Of a stretch of DNA of 64,000 nucleotides, positions 32,302 to 44,221 are shown in pieces; position 1 is the stretch's first letter; each line of letters begins with the position of its first letter. Made by a program: the position numbers and the translations under genes. The notes under the pieces are model-generated. The model did no database searches. It was not told the origin of the DNA and saw nothing but the letters and a program-made list of their open reading frames with translations. The DNA is from Metellina segmentata (taxonomy: Eukaryota > Arthropoda > Arachnida > Araneae > Tetragnathidae), in the NCBI GenBank assembly GCA_947359465.1, contig OX375876.1:84962359-85026358 (forward strand), read 5' to 3'.

Positions 32302-34617
32302 CATTGTATCTTAACATGCAATCTGGTATAATCAAATTACATCCTTATTATCTCAAGAATTGTTACTGTTCCTGTCTTCTGCTAACCCCGAGGTCTCCTA
32401 GTGATCTGTTCTCTTCAGGTTTACCGTCGCTTGCATTACTACTTTTTGCTTTTTTCCTTCATCATTGTAGTTTTAAACTATCAACGTTGATTTTGTTCTC
32501 ATATGTTTGGTACAACTTGGTCAATATCTAACCCTTCTATTGTTCAAATTCAATAAACCACCCATCCCAATCTTCTGCCCTCATGGGTTACGAACAGAAA
32601 CATATACTCTTTTAATATCTTTTACCAAATATTTATGAGGACTAAACATATTGTACCACTGTACAATATTTTTACATTGTAATAATTGTGGGCATTGGAT
32701 CTTAAATTGATCCATTGGTTGAAATTTTTCTTATTAAACCTGATAGTTTGGTTATTTGCATGTCAGGTTCTTCTATCTAAATCTATATTCCCTAGGGGAA
32801 AATGTTTTGTATACATATTTTTATATTTCCTCAAATCGAATAGATCTATTTCAGTTGATTTTAGTGTTTTAGAAATTTGGAACTTGGAACATTGCATTTG
32901 ACTATCAGATCCGTGGCTCAAATTTCACATAAATACTAATATATATGTAGCTGTATTAAGTTGATGTTGTTAAATTGTAAAGTACTGCATCAATGTTTTG
33001 AAGGCTGGAAATGTATCTCATTAGTATTTCGAACAGAAGAAATCCTTAATATTTGCTTTATTTTTGCCAATAGCATTCTTTTGCTACAGATATGACGTAA
33101 AAGAGAGAGTAACCTTAGGCAACAGTTGTTGAAAGCGTCTCAGAGGACTCTTCAGAACCCAAAGCTGCACTCGAAACCACTTGCTGAAAAACAGCAAAAA
33201 GAAGTGTCTGAAAACTGGCTCTCTCACCTTCACTGTTTTCACACAAAATGCCGTTTTTCTTCAGGACGTGCGATGTTCTTCAGGACGTGCGTCAACTCGA
33301 ACGTCATTACTCTTCTATTCCATTTTTTGTCTTTTGGCTCTTGTTAAAAGGCTTATCTGAAGTGTTTACAGCACTTATCTCTTGTACCCCTCCCCCGTTT
33401 CTCATTTCTCTAAGAGGCGCGGTCCCCCTAAAATGTTTGCCAAGTTTCATTTTCTGAAGTAGGCATCCTTGAGAAACTCCCTTTATTCTAAGTAAAATTC
33501 TCTTTGTGCCAGGGTGCTAAGGAGCACGTCAAATCGGGGATAAGTCTTGAAGTGTTGATATATATTGAGTTATTTTTGTGCAAAAAGGCAAGCCTTTTTT
33601 TACAAAAGTGAAGGGGAGTTTTTAGTTGAAAGATGGATTGTGCTTAGTTTCGTGAGAAGATTCCCCTATTCTTAAAGAAAAGCGTCATTCCTTAAGGGGC
33701 CATAGCGTTTCTCTTGTTTATGAAAATTTTAAATTTCGACTTCTTCTCGGGTGTACTCTAGGTTTTAATCAAGATAAGTATTAATTTTTCTTGTCTGAGA
33801 ATGTATCAAATGTATATTAATTCACTCGGAGATAAATATGCAATTTTATTCAAGATTTTATAAAACCTCATACTTGTGCACTAAGAACAGAAGTGATTGA
33901 ATATAGGTACGAAATTCTTTTTCAATGAATTACGCCCGTAGTTTCTGTGTCCACTAGAAATGATCACGACCAACTCTTTTTTTATTAATTAGTTAAATGT
34001 GTGTTGCAAACAACGTTTAGTCCTCCGTCCAGGTCTAGAAAATGGTTCAGGCATCAGAACCAATACAATCTCTGTGCGTATGTCAATCCTCGACAGTCAT
34101 CGAAATAAAGAATAGAGGGCTATGTAGAAATTTCAATTCTGAACATTCCAGGCTTAAGCCCTAGCCAGGTTATAAAAGGATAGGACGATTAGATAGAGTA
34201 AAATCTCCATGCTCCCTCTGTATAAGATAACATGAAAGGATGACCCGAAGGGCACCTATCACCGGCTCCTTCCCGTCCAGATAGTTTTTAAGGGGTGTAC
34301 AAAGGGTCACTCTTAATTAACTGTTCCTCCGTATTAGGAGGGAAAGATTTCAAAACTCAAAACACTGTGCGGTTTTATTTTTGGCGCGTGGTGGCTGGCC
34401 GCTTAGAGTCAATTCCATTTTCCCTCTTTTCAGCGCCCACAACCTACGGACATAAATTCTTGATTAATTGTGAAAATAATGTAAATTCTTCAGTTAAAAT
34501 AAATTACTATTACAATAATATTTTGTCTGTGTTGTCGTTTTTAACACATTAATCAGCCCACAACGTTACACTGTCCATGCCCAACTGGACCTCTGCTAAT
34601 AACTCCTTGGAATTTTC
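32302..34617. other. Long stretch without supported genes
   Basis: Several frames of 69-75 codons, none with a domain. A short direct duplication CTTCAGGACGTGCG occurs at 33258-33289. Parts of 33950-34450 are less AT-rich but unrecognised. Confidence 0.45.
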
Positions 34618-34710
34618 CTCTGATCTTTCCCTTCGGGGGTTGATCCCGGATCGTCGCCAATAGCCTGTTGCGTTATTCCAGTGCAACTTTAATTAAATAC
34701 CTACCTACCT
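34618..34710 (+). repeat. SINE family B, 3' part
   Basis: GATCTTTCCCTTCGGGGGT, TGATCCCGGATCGTCGCC, AATAGCCTGTTGCG, then TTAATTAAATACCTACCTACCT (given as TTAATTAAATA then an ACCT repeat). Matches the tail of 37582-37903. Confidence 0.78.
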
Positions 34711-36010
34711 AGGAATTTTCCCTATATCCATAATGACCTACCCCTTCCTTGGGAAACTGTCCACAAGTCCATGCACAACATGGACATTTCGTTTTTCTGG
34801 TTTTCATACTACGTCCAACTTTGTCACTGAAAAAGGTCGAAGAATTAAAGACCTCAATTTATTTCAAGACTTATTTGCTCTAATCTGAAAGCTTTCTGCG
34901 ATCTCATTGTACTATTTTCGAGATTAACCTTTTAAGCCTATATTATTTTTTTCAGTCTTCACAATATGATACAAACCGACTGGAATCAGAAATATAATAG
35001 TACCAATCGAAAGCAAAACTTCTTTTGCGACTTCACTCCAACATTAATTTCAGATGTTATGTAACATAGGTAAAATTTCGATATAAGACCTCGCCCAATT
35101 TCATATCGGACTGGAGAAAAGGAAAGCTAACCTTAAATAAGCGAGCAAGAAAATCTACAATTTTTCCATTTTCAGTAGATAAGTTCTGAGAAAGAATAAA
35201 TTTAATTTATAATTGGAAAAGCTGATTTTTTACAACTCTAGACGCGGGATTGATTATCTGATTAAGTTTTATTTCCTTAATTTTGGTATAAGAAAATTGA
35301 TTCAAAATGAAGAATCTTCTTAACTTATAACTCAATGTGCATACAAAATTGACTGTCTCATCTACAGTATAAATTAAAATGGAGGGATATGTAACCAAAG
35401 ATTGCAGAAACAAATATCAATTCTGGAAATGAAGTGCTCGAATGAATGGTAGATTTATATGGAGAATAATTTCAAAAGCATTTATCGAAAAATGTGCCTT
35501 TTTTGGCTTTAACCCCTTTGCCAGTTCTTTGCAAAATACTGATTCAATTGTCAGCCATTTTTCTTCTAAGATAAGCATTGCAAACACAACTTTTTAGCTT
35601 TCAGTGGATTTACATTGCTACGTGCTTTTCAAATACGGGGAATTTTGAAGAGATTAAAATTAAAGCTAACAAATTACATTTCAACTGCAAAATACAGCTG
35701 CTTTTTAGTTGAACCAAACAGTGGTTGGCCAGGAAATGCACCTTTATTCATGAAACATTACTCAGAATCTAATTGTATTAGCAATTAAGATTTTTGTACT
35801 TGATATCTGGTAAAAAAATGTGATAAAAATTGGCTGCAGTATAATTTTTAATATTTAATATCTTGAAGCAATTTTTTCTACAAGTTCAGAATTGCGATTT
35901 GACCATTATTGAGTTATACGTATCTAGTTTCATGGTTGCCATTTATTTCAGTTTGATTTACTATAAAAATATCCATATGATTGGCAATTAATGTTTATTT
36001 AAATTAGGAT
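34711..36010. other. AT-rich stretch without supported genes
   Basis: Nothing recognisable. Confidence 0.5.
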
Positions 36011-36185
36011 GTTTTGTTAGGTTTTATGGTGTAAGGGCATTAGTTGGTCAAACTGCACCAAACAGAAGACGCATAACGTCAGGTAATAGACATAAGCACA
36101 AGGATGGCTGGCGATCCTACCTATGCACCAGACTCAATAACCTCGACTCGTATTCCGGCTCAAGTAGAACTTTGAAAATTCCTTT
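36011..36185 (-). repeat. SINE family A copy, minus strand
   Basis: On the minus strand TTTGGTGCAGTTTGACCA, ATGCCCTTACACCATAAAA and CCTAACAAAAC correspond to the family A tail. The head side (about 36110-36185) is badly decayed. Confidence 0.6.
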
Positions 36186-37581
36186 AACTAAATAGAGGTA
36201 TGAACGCAAACTGTGTTGACTTATCTTTGTTGACTTTGGATGGACATCAAGCTTGAATTTCTGTTATCACCAATTCATTTTGATCCATGAGACGTTTATT
36301 TGAGTGCGGAATCTTGTCAAACGTCACATAACTTGACAAACGCGATAAATATATGTGTTAAAACGTTTGCCTTCGTATCGCATGGTATTAATGGTTTCCG
36401 TTCTCCAAGCTGCAGCCGGGTTCCAGCCGTTTCCGCTTCACAAATATGACAAAAAAATGCGTAAATAACAAAAGGACCCAAAAAATATGAGATTATGCCA
36501 GTTCCGCAGTCCGTTCGCTCGACCAGTCAGGCTGGAGTTATTTCTATGAGGAACTAGTAATTCCCTTTTGCTCTCTTAGGTCCTTTCCATTGAAGATTCG
36601 GTTGAAATCCATGGGAAATGCACTAAAGGTATGTTTACAACGTACATTTTAGTCATGCAACTGCATTTGAAAAGCGCGTCAAAGCTGAAATGTGATTGCT
36701 TTTACTGTTTTCTTTCAAACTGTGTAGGAGTCGGTTGTCATTTTCCCCTACGAAATCGAGTCGAGTCTTTCTGAGGTCACAAAACGCTCAGGTCAACTAC
36801 TTTTTTGTCTCCTATTACACTAACTCTTTTCTCACTGCATGGAAATAAAATATTTGTGCTGCAATAACCGAGTGCGACTACATTTGTTGCATATCCATGG
36901 AAACGATAAGCCACATCCTATTTTTTATACTTTGTTGTGAGAGTAGTGGCAACAGGAAGCTCGAAAAAAGGAATAAATACAACTGTTCGCATTTTTTTTT
37001 GGATTATGAGTTTTTAAATTGAATGGTGATTGTAAATAGTTAAGATATGCATATAAAATGGAAATAAATTATTAAAGAAACTTCTTGACTGTTAATTCAT
37101 GAGAGCCGTCTCATTTTATTTATAAGAAATGAGTTTTATTATAGTTCGCTGTCTTTAGCGACAACATTCATATGGATATCTGAAGTGTTGAAATTCTTTG
37201 TTGATTCGAAAGACTAGATTTTGAGCTGCAATAGTTGATTTTTGGAAACTTAAACGGTGTGTGCAAATGCAATGCAAGATGAAAAAGGTTCTCATTTTAA
37301 CAACTGTGTTTTTAAATCCTATATAATTAGCGTTTTTCAACTAGTCAATGTAATGTGTGGACAAATTTCTTTTAGTTGGATCTAAAAACTGGTAGTTACG
37401 CGTATTTTATACACAATTTGTTGTCTAACCATAATACGAATTGAGAATTGCAGATGGACAAAATTCTACAAAAACTCTTAAAAGTATGTCGATGAATCAC
37501 AAAAAAAATTATTTTAAACTGGCAAACCCACGCAATGGCATCTGCGCTAGTCTTAATTGCTCGGGCATTTGTTACCCGGTT
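36186..37581. other. Unassigned
   Basis: No supported gene or element. Confidence 0.45.
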
Positions 37582-37903
37582 AGAAGAGTAACAGATTAGC
37601 TACCACGGGGGAGGGGGGGGGTGAGTTAATACCCATGCAATGAACGTCGTGTTCATAAGGAGTGGTGCACGATAAATCTGTTATATATATATATAGCCTC
37701 GAATATAGCCTCGAATGTCCTCACGCTGCCGTGGTGTAGAAGTTGGGAGAGTGGGGTGTCAGCTCAAATGATCTCGTCATCTGACCGTGGTTCAAAATTA
37801 GGTGGTATCGTCCTTGGATATTTCCCTTCGGGTTTGATCTCGGACCATCACCAATAGCCCGTTGTGTCGTTCCAGTGAGACGTTAATTAACTACCTACCT
37901 ACC
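37582..37903 (+). repeat. SINE family B, near-complete
   Basis: Begins GAGTAACAGATTAGC, followed by a G-rich run and a short TA microsatellite (37681-37695), a duplicated ATAGCCTCGAAT, GTCCTCACGCTGCCGTGG, TCATCTGACCGTGGTTC, CCCTTCGGGTTTGATC, CAATAGCCCGTTGTGTCG, and the tail GACGTTAATTAAC plus an ACCT repeat. Confidence 0.78.
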
Positions 37904-40330
37904 TTTTAATTGCTTATATATATCGATGGCCAGTGTCGTTTCTCACATTTTACCCCAAATTTATCATTTACAATGAATTTATGTATCGATATGCGCATTT
38001 TATTCATCCAAATAAAATAAAATTAGACCGGTGCAGTCCCTATCTCTGTAATGTTAAAATGGTCAAATTTTAAGGAATCTTTTCTCAGAATGTTTTATAT
38101 GTATTGATTGGAATTTTTTGTACAGGTAATGAAGACACCTTTAAACACTTTAACACGGTAATTTTTCAAAAATCTACCAATTTTCATTTTTTTAACAATC
38201 AAAACTTTTTTAAGTAGATAGAAAAAACGCCTGTGTTAAAATATGTTACACTTGTAAACATTTTTTACATTTGCTTGAATAGACTTTGAAAAAAGTTTCC
38301 TTTTATGGTAAAAAAAAACACATTTTGAGACATTGAAGTTTAAAGCTTAAAGTTGACCTTACTTCAGGTACGTACAGGTATACGTTTTTCAAAAAATTAT
38401 TTTAAATACTTCTACCCAACGTATCTTTATAAATAATATATAATTTTAAACAGCATTGTATAAACATGTATTTAAATTCGTAAAAAAAGTAATAAGTATT
38501 TTGGAAGATTTTTTGTGCAGTGGTTAAAAAAATATAAAGCAACATTTCTTGTACTTCTTATTGATCGTACTGGTTCTTACTTTTAATCAAGTGCGTTTAA
38601 AAAAAAACACGCCTCAATCATGGTGGAACAATTAGCTTATGAATTCCCTTTTCTCTATTGCATCCCATTTATCTACCAAAAAGCGATTGGGTATTTTTTT
38701 AACACCAAAACCTATTTTCACTTCCTTAAGCTTTATGCTTACATTTTCTTTGCTACACTGATTTCGATTTCCCATATTTCTCTCTCTCATTTCCCTCTAT
38801 AATCAGGCTGCTGTAGAATTTCATTATAGCATCGCGAGTTCTTTCGTAAAACTTTTGATAATATGCCAGTTCTGTTGCTCAAATTAAGGATATTTTAACT
38901 AAACGGCAAAATCCCGTAATGGTTGAATTTACTTTGTTTATATCCGTTTGTTACCATTCGTCCATTTTCAAATGCTGTCGATTTCTGCGGCCCGTTCGTT
39001 AGTGAAATACATATATTGAAGATAGGCAGATCTATGAAAAAATTGATGAACATCCGTGTTCCGTTTTCATAGGATTAACAAACGCTACCTAGGAAAGAGG
39101 AAGAAGGCTAGAGCTAAAAATGTCTTTACGCCATTTACAAAAAACCCTTTTTAAAGTGAAAAATGAAAATAAAAAGTGTTCAATCTTTATGATTGTTGGT
39201 TACGTTGAAATCGTTGTTGGTGCGACATGTGATGTTGATGGAAATGTTTTAATTTTTATTACCTACGCACATGAACCTGAAACAGAGACAATATCGCACA
39301 TTGTGCAACTAGTTTAGCTGATATCAGTAGGGTCAAGAGATGGTCTGTCAAATATACGCCAATTTCCTTTTGATTTGATGTGCGTAACAGATTCCTAATT
39401 TCTCTGTTGTCTGAAGTCGGATCTCATATCTTCATTCTTAAAAATTTTAATTATGAATTATCCAGTATCAGAAAATCTCAAAAATGGATTTGCGTCAGAG
39501 AATATCTTATCCCACCACTTTCATCTGCAATTAATCATTTCTGCCTGTGTGAATGTATTGTCTATTTCTGGTGTTTACATCTTTTATACATCTTACAAAA
39601 GTAAAATGTCATTTATGAATTAATCTCATTTTAAGTTGTGCGTGTGTGTGTGTTTGAGAATTTTCTTTATGAGTAGTCAGCACACATTCATTTCTCCCTT
39701 TGTATAAATATGTTGCGAACGTTCGTTAAACGATTTTCCATTAGAATATTCATGAATTTTGATGTGTAGTTTTTACATTTTCAAGAACTTAGGGTTCTTA
39801 AAGAATCTTATTTTTCTTTTCCTGGTAGTGTGTTAGGTGAAGAAGTGCGCAGTTATTTTTTCTGGAAGCATATTTTTGACATTTTGTCTTCAACAACGTG
39901 TTTTTCTTTTGTTTATAATTTGCTACGTATTTCCCCCCACTGTTATATCTCTATTTTCATGTTACAGTTTTTTCCCTTAACCAGTTCTTTAAACTGCAAT
40001 TTTAATTATACTTGATCTTGTCTAGCTCAATAAGGACTTTCTGTATTTACTCAAGTTTAAAAGACATTTATAAGTATTTGATTATCATAGAAAACAATTG
40101 GACAACACTGTAATTTTTCCTTTGGTTCGTTGCGCAAGTCAATGAAGATTGCTTAACAATCTTCGGGTCAAGTGCATAGATTGCATTTTTTAATAAAATT
40201 AACTGTAAGCAAGCCACATATTGGGTGGATTTCTGTCTACTGTGACAGAAATTTTTTGTTGTTGGGAGTGTATATCTATTTACTTCACGTTGTCATAAAA
40301 CTCAACCAACCTGATATTCTTTTTCTGTGT
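37904..40330. other. Long AT-rich stretch without supported genes
   Basis: Frames of 60-74 codons without domains. A small palindrome GAAGATTG..CAATCTTC lies at 40144-40164. Confidence 0.5.
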
Positions 40331-40549
40331 AGGGGAAACTGGGGTAAGACCGGGTAATGTTGTGAAACCGGGTACCTTGATTCCGACTATCCTTATTTAG
40401 TAGTCATTACAGCTATAAAAACTCTATTTAATCCAGCTTATTAAATGTTTACTAAGGATTTATATCTTAACAAACAATGAGGATTTAGTCAAATAGTATT
40501 GATTTTACAACCTCTGCTCTCGGGGTTAGGCTGTGTACGCCGAGTTGGG

Positions 40550-40645
40550 CAAGACCAGGTACCGAAGTGTCTTGAATGGGCCCATGAAAGTTGCAGTGGA
40601 GCGGAGGAAAAAGACAACTACTTTACATGTGAATTTTGTAATATT
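40550..40645 (+). pseudogene. PHD-finger-like remnant of a transposase
   Basis: Reads KCLEWAHESCSG, then EEKDNYFTCEFC, matching the C-x-x-WxHxxC...FxCxxC half of a PHD finger as found at the C-terminus of some arthropod pogo/jerky-like transposases. The first Cys pairs and the DDE domain are missing. The frame ends at the TAG inside the 9-bp duplication of the inner element. Confidence 0.5.
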
Positions 40646-40699
40646 TCTAGATTGTCATATAAAATAAAAATGTGTGCTACTTTTCGACTGAAAATCTAG

Positions 40700-41521
40700 G
40701 TACAGCTACACTCTACGTTTATGAGTGATGGCAACGGCTTGGCGTTTTTTTTTTTTTTTTGGCGCATTTCTAGTAGCGAGTTGCTATAAATTAAAACAAA
40801 CCATCTGTCGTTACGGTTCTTGTGGTGTTCATGGAAACCTCGGCAAACGGAAACTTTCAATTTTCATTTTGAATATTCTAGAAAGTTCTTCCAAAATCCG
40901 TTAAAATCGTTTGATTTCGTTGGTTCGTTTGAAATTTTTTCTTTCCTCCCATTGGTTATTTTGTTTTTAATGTATCGTTTGATTGCATTGGTCCTTTTAA
41001 ATCGTTTTCTGTGATACCATTGGTCCATTTATTTGTATTTCGACAGTTGTGGAATTTTTATTTTATCATAATAGTTTTCACGAAAGGATTTTTTTTTTAC
41101 CATTTCTGTTTTCATTATTATTTTTTTTTCACGCAAGAGTCCTGACGTTATCAGGTTGTATTATTTCTTGCTTTTTTTTTCTTTTTAAAATCTTTTTCTT
41201 TTTCAACATGCCTACTGTATCTAGTATAATTGATGTTTCAAGGTTTTCTTACTCAATAAATACAGTTTAGTTTTTCTGCTGGTTCACAATTGTGTTTTGA
41301 AATGTGTTTAAGCTAATTACTTTGTGTGAAAGTTTTTAAAAAATATACTTTTCAAAACGTTCTCCAATGTGTTTTCAAGCTTTCATTTTCCGTTGTAAAA
41401 AGAAAAATATTTTTGGAATAAAAATATTTGTGAAAGAATTCTTTCCTTAGCTACATTGGAACTGCGCCAAAAAAAATCGCCAAGGCCGTTGCCCCCTCTA
41501 AACGTATACTGTAGCTGTATC
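40700..41521. mobile_element. Mutator-like long-TIR element, nested
   Basis: Terminal inverted repeats of about 75 bp. Left: GTACAGCTACACTCTACG, GGCAACGGCTTGGCG, a T run, GGCGCATTTC. Right, reverse-complemented: GATACAGCTACAGTATACG, GGCAACGGCCTTGGCG, a T run, GGCGCAGTTCC. AAAATCTAG flanks both sides exactly (40691-40699 and 41522-41530), a 9-bp duplication as in Mutator-like elements. The 822-bp element has no transposase. It sits inside the pogo-like element. Confidence 0.78.
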
Positions 41522-41774
41522 AAAATCTAGTTTTCCATTATGTTAACATGTGCACCCGGTATTACCCCACTAGTTTGGTAAAACCGGGTGATTTAACTTT
41601 TTTATAAAAAAAAATCATTACAAAAAATAATGAAATTGTGACTTTTCAGGATTAATATATTGAACTCAGTTAAACAATGAATATTTTAATTTTATCTCCC
41701 AATTCAAGATCAAACAGTTTAGCTCCAACAGGCCTTCGAGTCTTAGCTACCCCGTCTTAACCCATTTTCCTCTA

Positions 41775-42630
41775 TTTGAAAACCTTAAGAAACTTCGGTT
41801 TCAGAGAAAACAACCACACAAAAAATTTTAATAGTGTTCATGAGAAGTTCCTACGTTGAATAAATAAGATTGAGATTCAGAAACTTTTCTTCCATACATT
41901 GGAATAAGAACGAATAAATTATTCGCTATTCTCGAGGTGTAGATGTACGCACAAAATCACATTTCTTGATATTGTGGTTTGTACGCAGCGAAGCCACTGT
42001 ATGAAGAACAAGTTAAACACCCTCTTTTTATGGCTTTGAAAACAACACGGAGAATTCCGGCGTTACAAAAGAACTATAAATCTCATTCAGATGCAAGAAC
42101 AAAATTTCCAGTGTGCTCTGCAAAGAAGAGGAAGGATAAATTAATCTAATCGAAGGGAAGGGGATGTGTTCCTAGAATGATGCGTACTAGCTGTAGTAAA
42201 TGTATTACGATTTACAAGGCCATTGGTGATTGATAGAGACAGGAGTAACAAGCAAATGGAGTTGGAAATGAGCAAGTCACTTTCGAAAAGAAAAAGAATG
42301 TCGTCATATATTATAATGATAGCCAATCAACGAGAAGCGCGTAACCGTGGTATTTTTTTTTCAATTTCAATGATTTGAATAAATTATGCATCAAGAGCAT
42401 TGTCCCCTTGCCAATGAGACAAAACTTCAAACTGGTGGATACCAGAATTTTTGTAGAAACTATTTGTAAAAGCAGTTTTTGCACTCTGAGACAAAAAAAA
42501 AAGTTGCACCTAGAAGTACTTCAGAATGCAATGAAATTTACAAGGTCGGTAAAGTGCTTATGAATGAGTGAATGATTAAAATTTGAGACTCAAATATGCA
42601 AACTTCATGGCGAAAATTAAAAAAAGTGGT
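41775..42630. other. AT-rich stretch without supported genes
   Basis: Frames of about 61 codons without domains. The last part (from about 42570) is probably the 3' flank of the following Tc1 copy. Confidence 0.45.
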
Positions 42631-42635
42631 ATCAT

Positions 42636-43667
42636 TCAGTATGGCGTATGATCGCCATTATTTTTAATGCAGCATGCCAAGCGCCTTGGTAGTGAGTCAT
42701 ACAAGCTCTTTATGAAGTCCTGCTACAGTCCATCTCCAGCTGCTTGAAACCTGTCACGTAGTTTCAGCAAATTACCCAGTACGGGTAGAGTGGTGACACC
42801 TTGTCCAATGGCATCCCATACATTCTCGATAGGTGACAGGTCCAGTGAGTATGCCGGCCATGGTAAGATATCGTTGTGTCATAGACAAGCTCTTGAGACG
42901 ACAGCAATATGGGGTCGAGGATTGTCTTCGTGAAAAAACGGGTGAACCTGGGAGATCGGGAATGGGAGAGTTATTGGCTCTAAAATTTCTTTTACGTAAC
43001 GCTGGTCTGTCAAAGAGCTCATAATGAATTCCAAAGGTGATTCGTAATCATACGCAATTGCACCCCACACCATGACACCAGGTCTTCTGTTTGTGTGACG
43101 CACAACAAACAGTGAATATTGGCGCTGACCACATTGCCTCCACATCCTGATTCGATTGTCGTCTACCCCAGACAAAAGCGGGCTTCGTCAATGAAGACCA
43201 CTTGATGCCATTCGACGTCCTATGTCCGTTTGGCACGACACCATTCCAGTCTTTGACGGTGATGCAATGCTGTTAAAGGCATGCGTCGTAACGGTTTACG
43301 TGAGTATGGTCCCACGTCGTGTAGCCGTCGACAAATGGTGCGATCACTTATTGGATGGCCGAGAGAGGTTCCAGCTGCCCATTGGATGTCTGTATCCAAC
43401 AGTACGCAGTTGGATCAGTACGCACATGTCTTAGAACACGTCGATCCTCTCTCGGTTCGGTTTCTATATGCCTTCCCGAGCCTGGTTGACGCTGACATGT
43501 GCCTTGTTGTATCCACCGCTGCCAACAGCGTGCAACAGTAACATCACTACAACCAATATGTTGCGCTATCCCTCGATTAGACCATCCACCTTCTCGAAGG
43601 CCAATTACTCGGCTTTGTCAAATTCTTTTATTTGCTTAAATTGCTAGAAAACTTTTTTCCGAGGCAT
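42636..43667 (-). pseudogene. Tc1-like transposase, same family as 1343-2347
   Basis: Minus strand, start MPRKKV... at 43667, end NNGDHTPY plus TGA (42636-42638); 1032 bp, about the normal length of a Tc1 transposase gene. Recognisable: VVFIDEARF (first Asp), DDNRIRMWRQ, RRPGVMVWGAI, FFHEDNPRPH (second Asp), a stop where Arg is expected (RACL-stop-HNDI), LSPIENVW (Glu), YDSLPRRL. The N-terminal third needs several frame changes. Better preserved than the first copy; the triad is intact. Confidence 0.87.
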
Positions 43668-43854
43668 AACTCAATGAGAAACGATGTTACCAACACGACA
43701 TCATAAGTCAAATGAATTTGCTGCGCTACTGGATGTCCTTTTATACCACGGTATGCAGCGTGTTTGAGAGATGCCCTGTGCGTGGCGCATGCTCAAACGA
43801 TTCCGAGAATTTGATAATTTGTATCTCCAAACCAGATGTGCCACTCCTCCAAAT

Positions 43855-43960
43855 TTAAAATTACGAGGTGTTGTCCTCGGATCTTTCCCTTAAGGGATTG
43901 ATCCCGGACCGTCGTCAATAGCCCGTTGTGTTTCTCTAGTGCAACGTTAATTAAAAATTA
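43855..43960 (+). repeat. SINE family B, 3' part
   Basis: GGATCTTTCCCTTAAGGG, TTGATCCCGGACCGTCG, AATAGCCCGTTGTG, GTGCAACGTTAATTAA. It directly follows sequence flanking the Tc1 copy. Confidence 0.75.
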
Positions 43961-44045
43961 CCAATTACCTCCAAATTTAATGCATACCGGTCTATTCCTT
44001 CCAGGTTCAACTTTTTTTTTGTCTTAGAGTGTATTTGCAATGACA

Positions 44046-44215
44046 GGGGTCGCCGTGGCTCAATGGGTTCGCCCGATATGCGAGCAACCTGTGAGTTGTA
44101 GGTGGCGATTTCAATTCTTCCCAGAGTATATTTCTCTCTTCTAAATCAGCATGTTCCCTTTCGGCTTAACTTGGCCAAATATGCCCCTTGCGCCATCAAA
44201 CCCCAAACCAACTAT
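44046..44215 (+). repeat. SINE family A, complete copy
   Basis: Best complete copy: GGGGTCGCCGTGGCTCAATG (A-box region TGGCTCAATGG), ACCTGTGAGTTGTAGGTGG, a decayed B-box (GATTTCAATTCTTCC), TATATTTCTCTCTTC, then CTTAACTTGGCCAAATATG, CCCCTTGCGCCATC and an A/C-rich AACCCCAAACCAAC-like end. Confidence 0.8.
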
Positions 44216-44221
44216 CTAACC

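Larger units (their letters stand above)
40333..41772 (+). mobile_element. Pogo-like TIR element, internally deleted
   Basis: Ends GGGGAAACTGGGGTAAGAC (40333) and, reverse-complemented, GAGGAAAATGGGTTAAGAC (41772), each next to TA (40331-40332 and 41773-41774). Inside, GGGTAA and CCGGGT motifs repeat near both ends. Without the inner insertion it is about 609 bp. The PHD-like remnant suggests derivation from pogo/Tigger-like transposases, some of which carry a C-terminal zinc finger; the family placement is inference. Confidence 0.6.

Noticed and set aside
40499..40699. PHD-finger host gene
   Set aside because: It lies between pogo-like TIRs, lacks half the zinc ligands and stops at the inner element's target site; a transposase remnant is the simpler reading.
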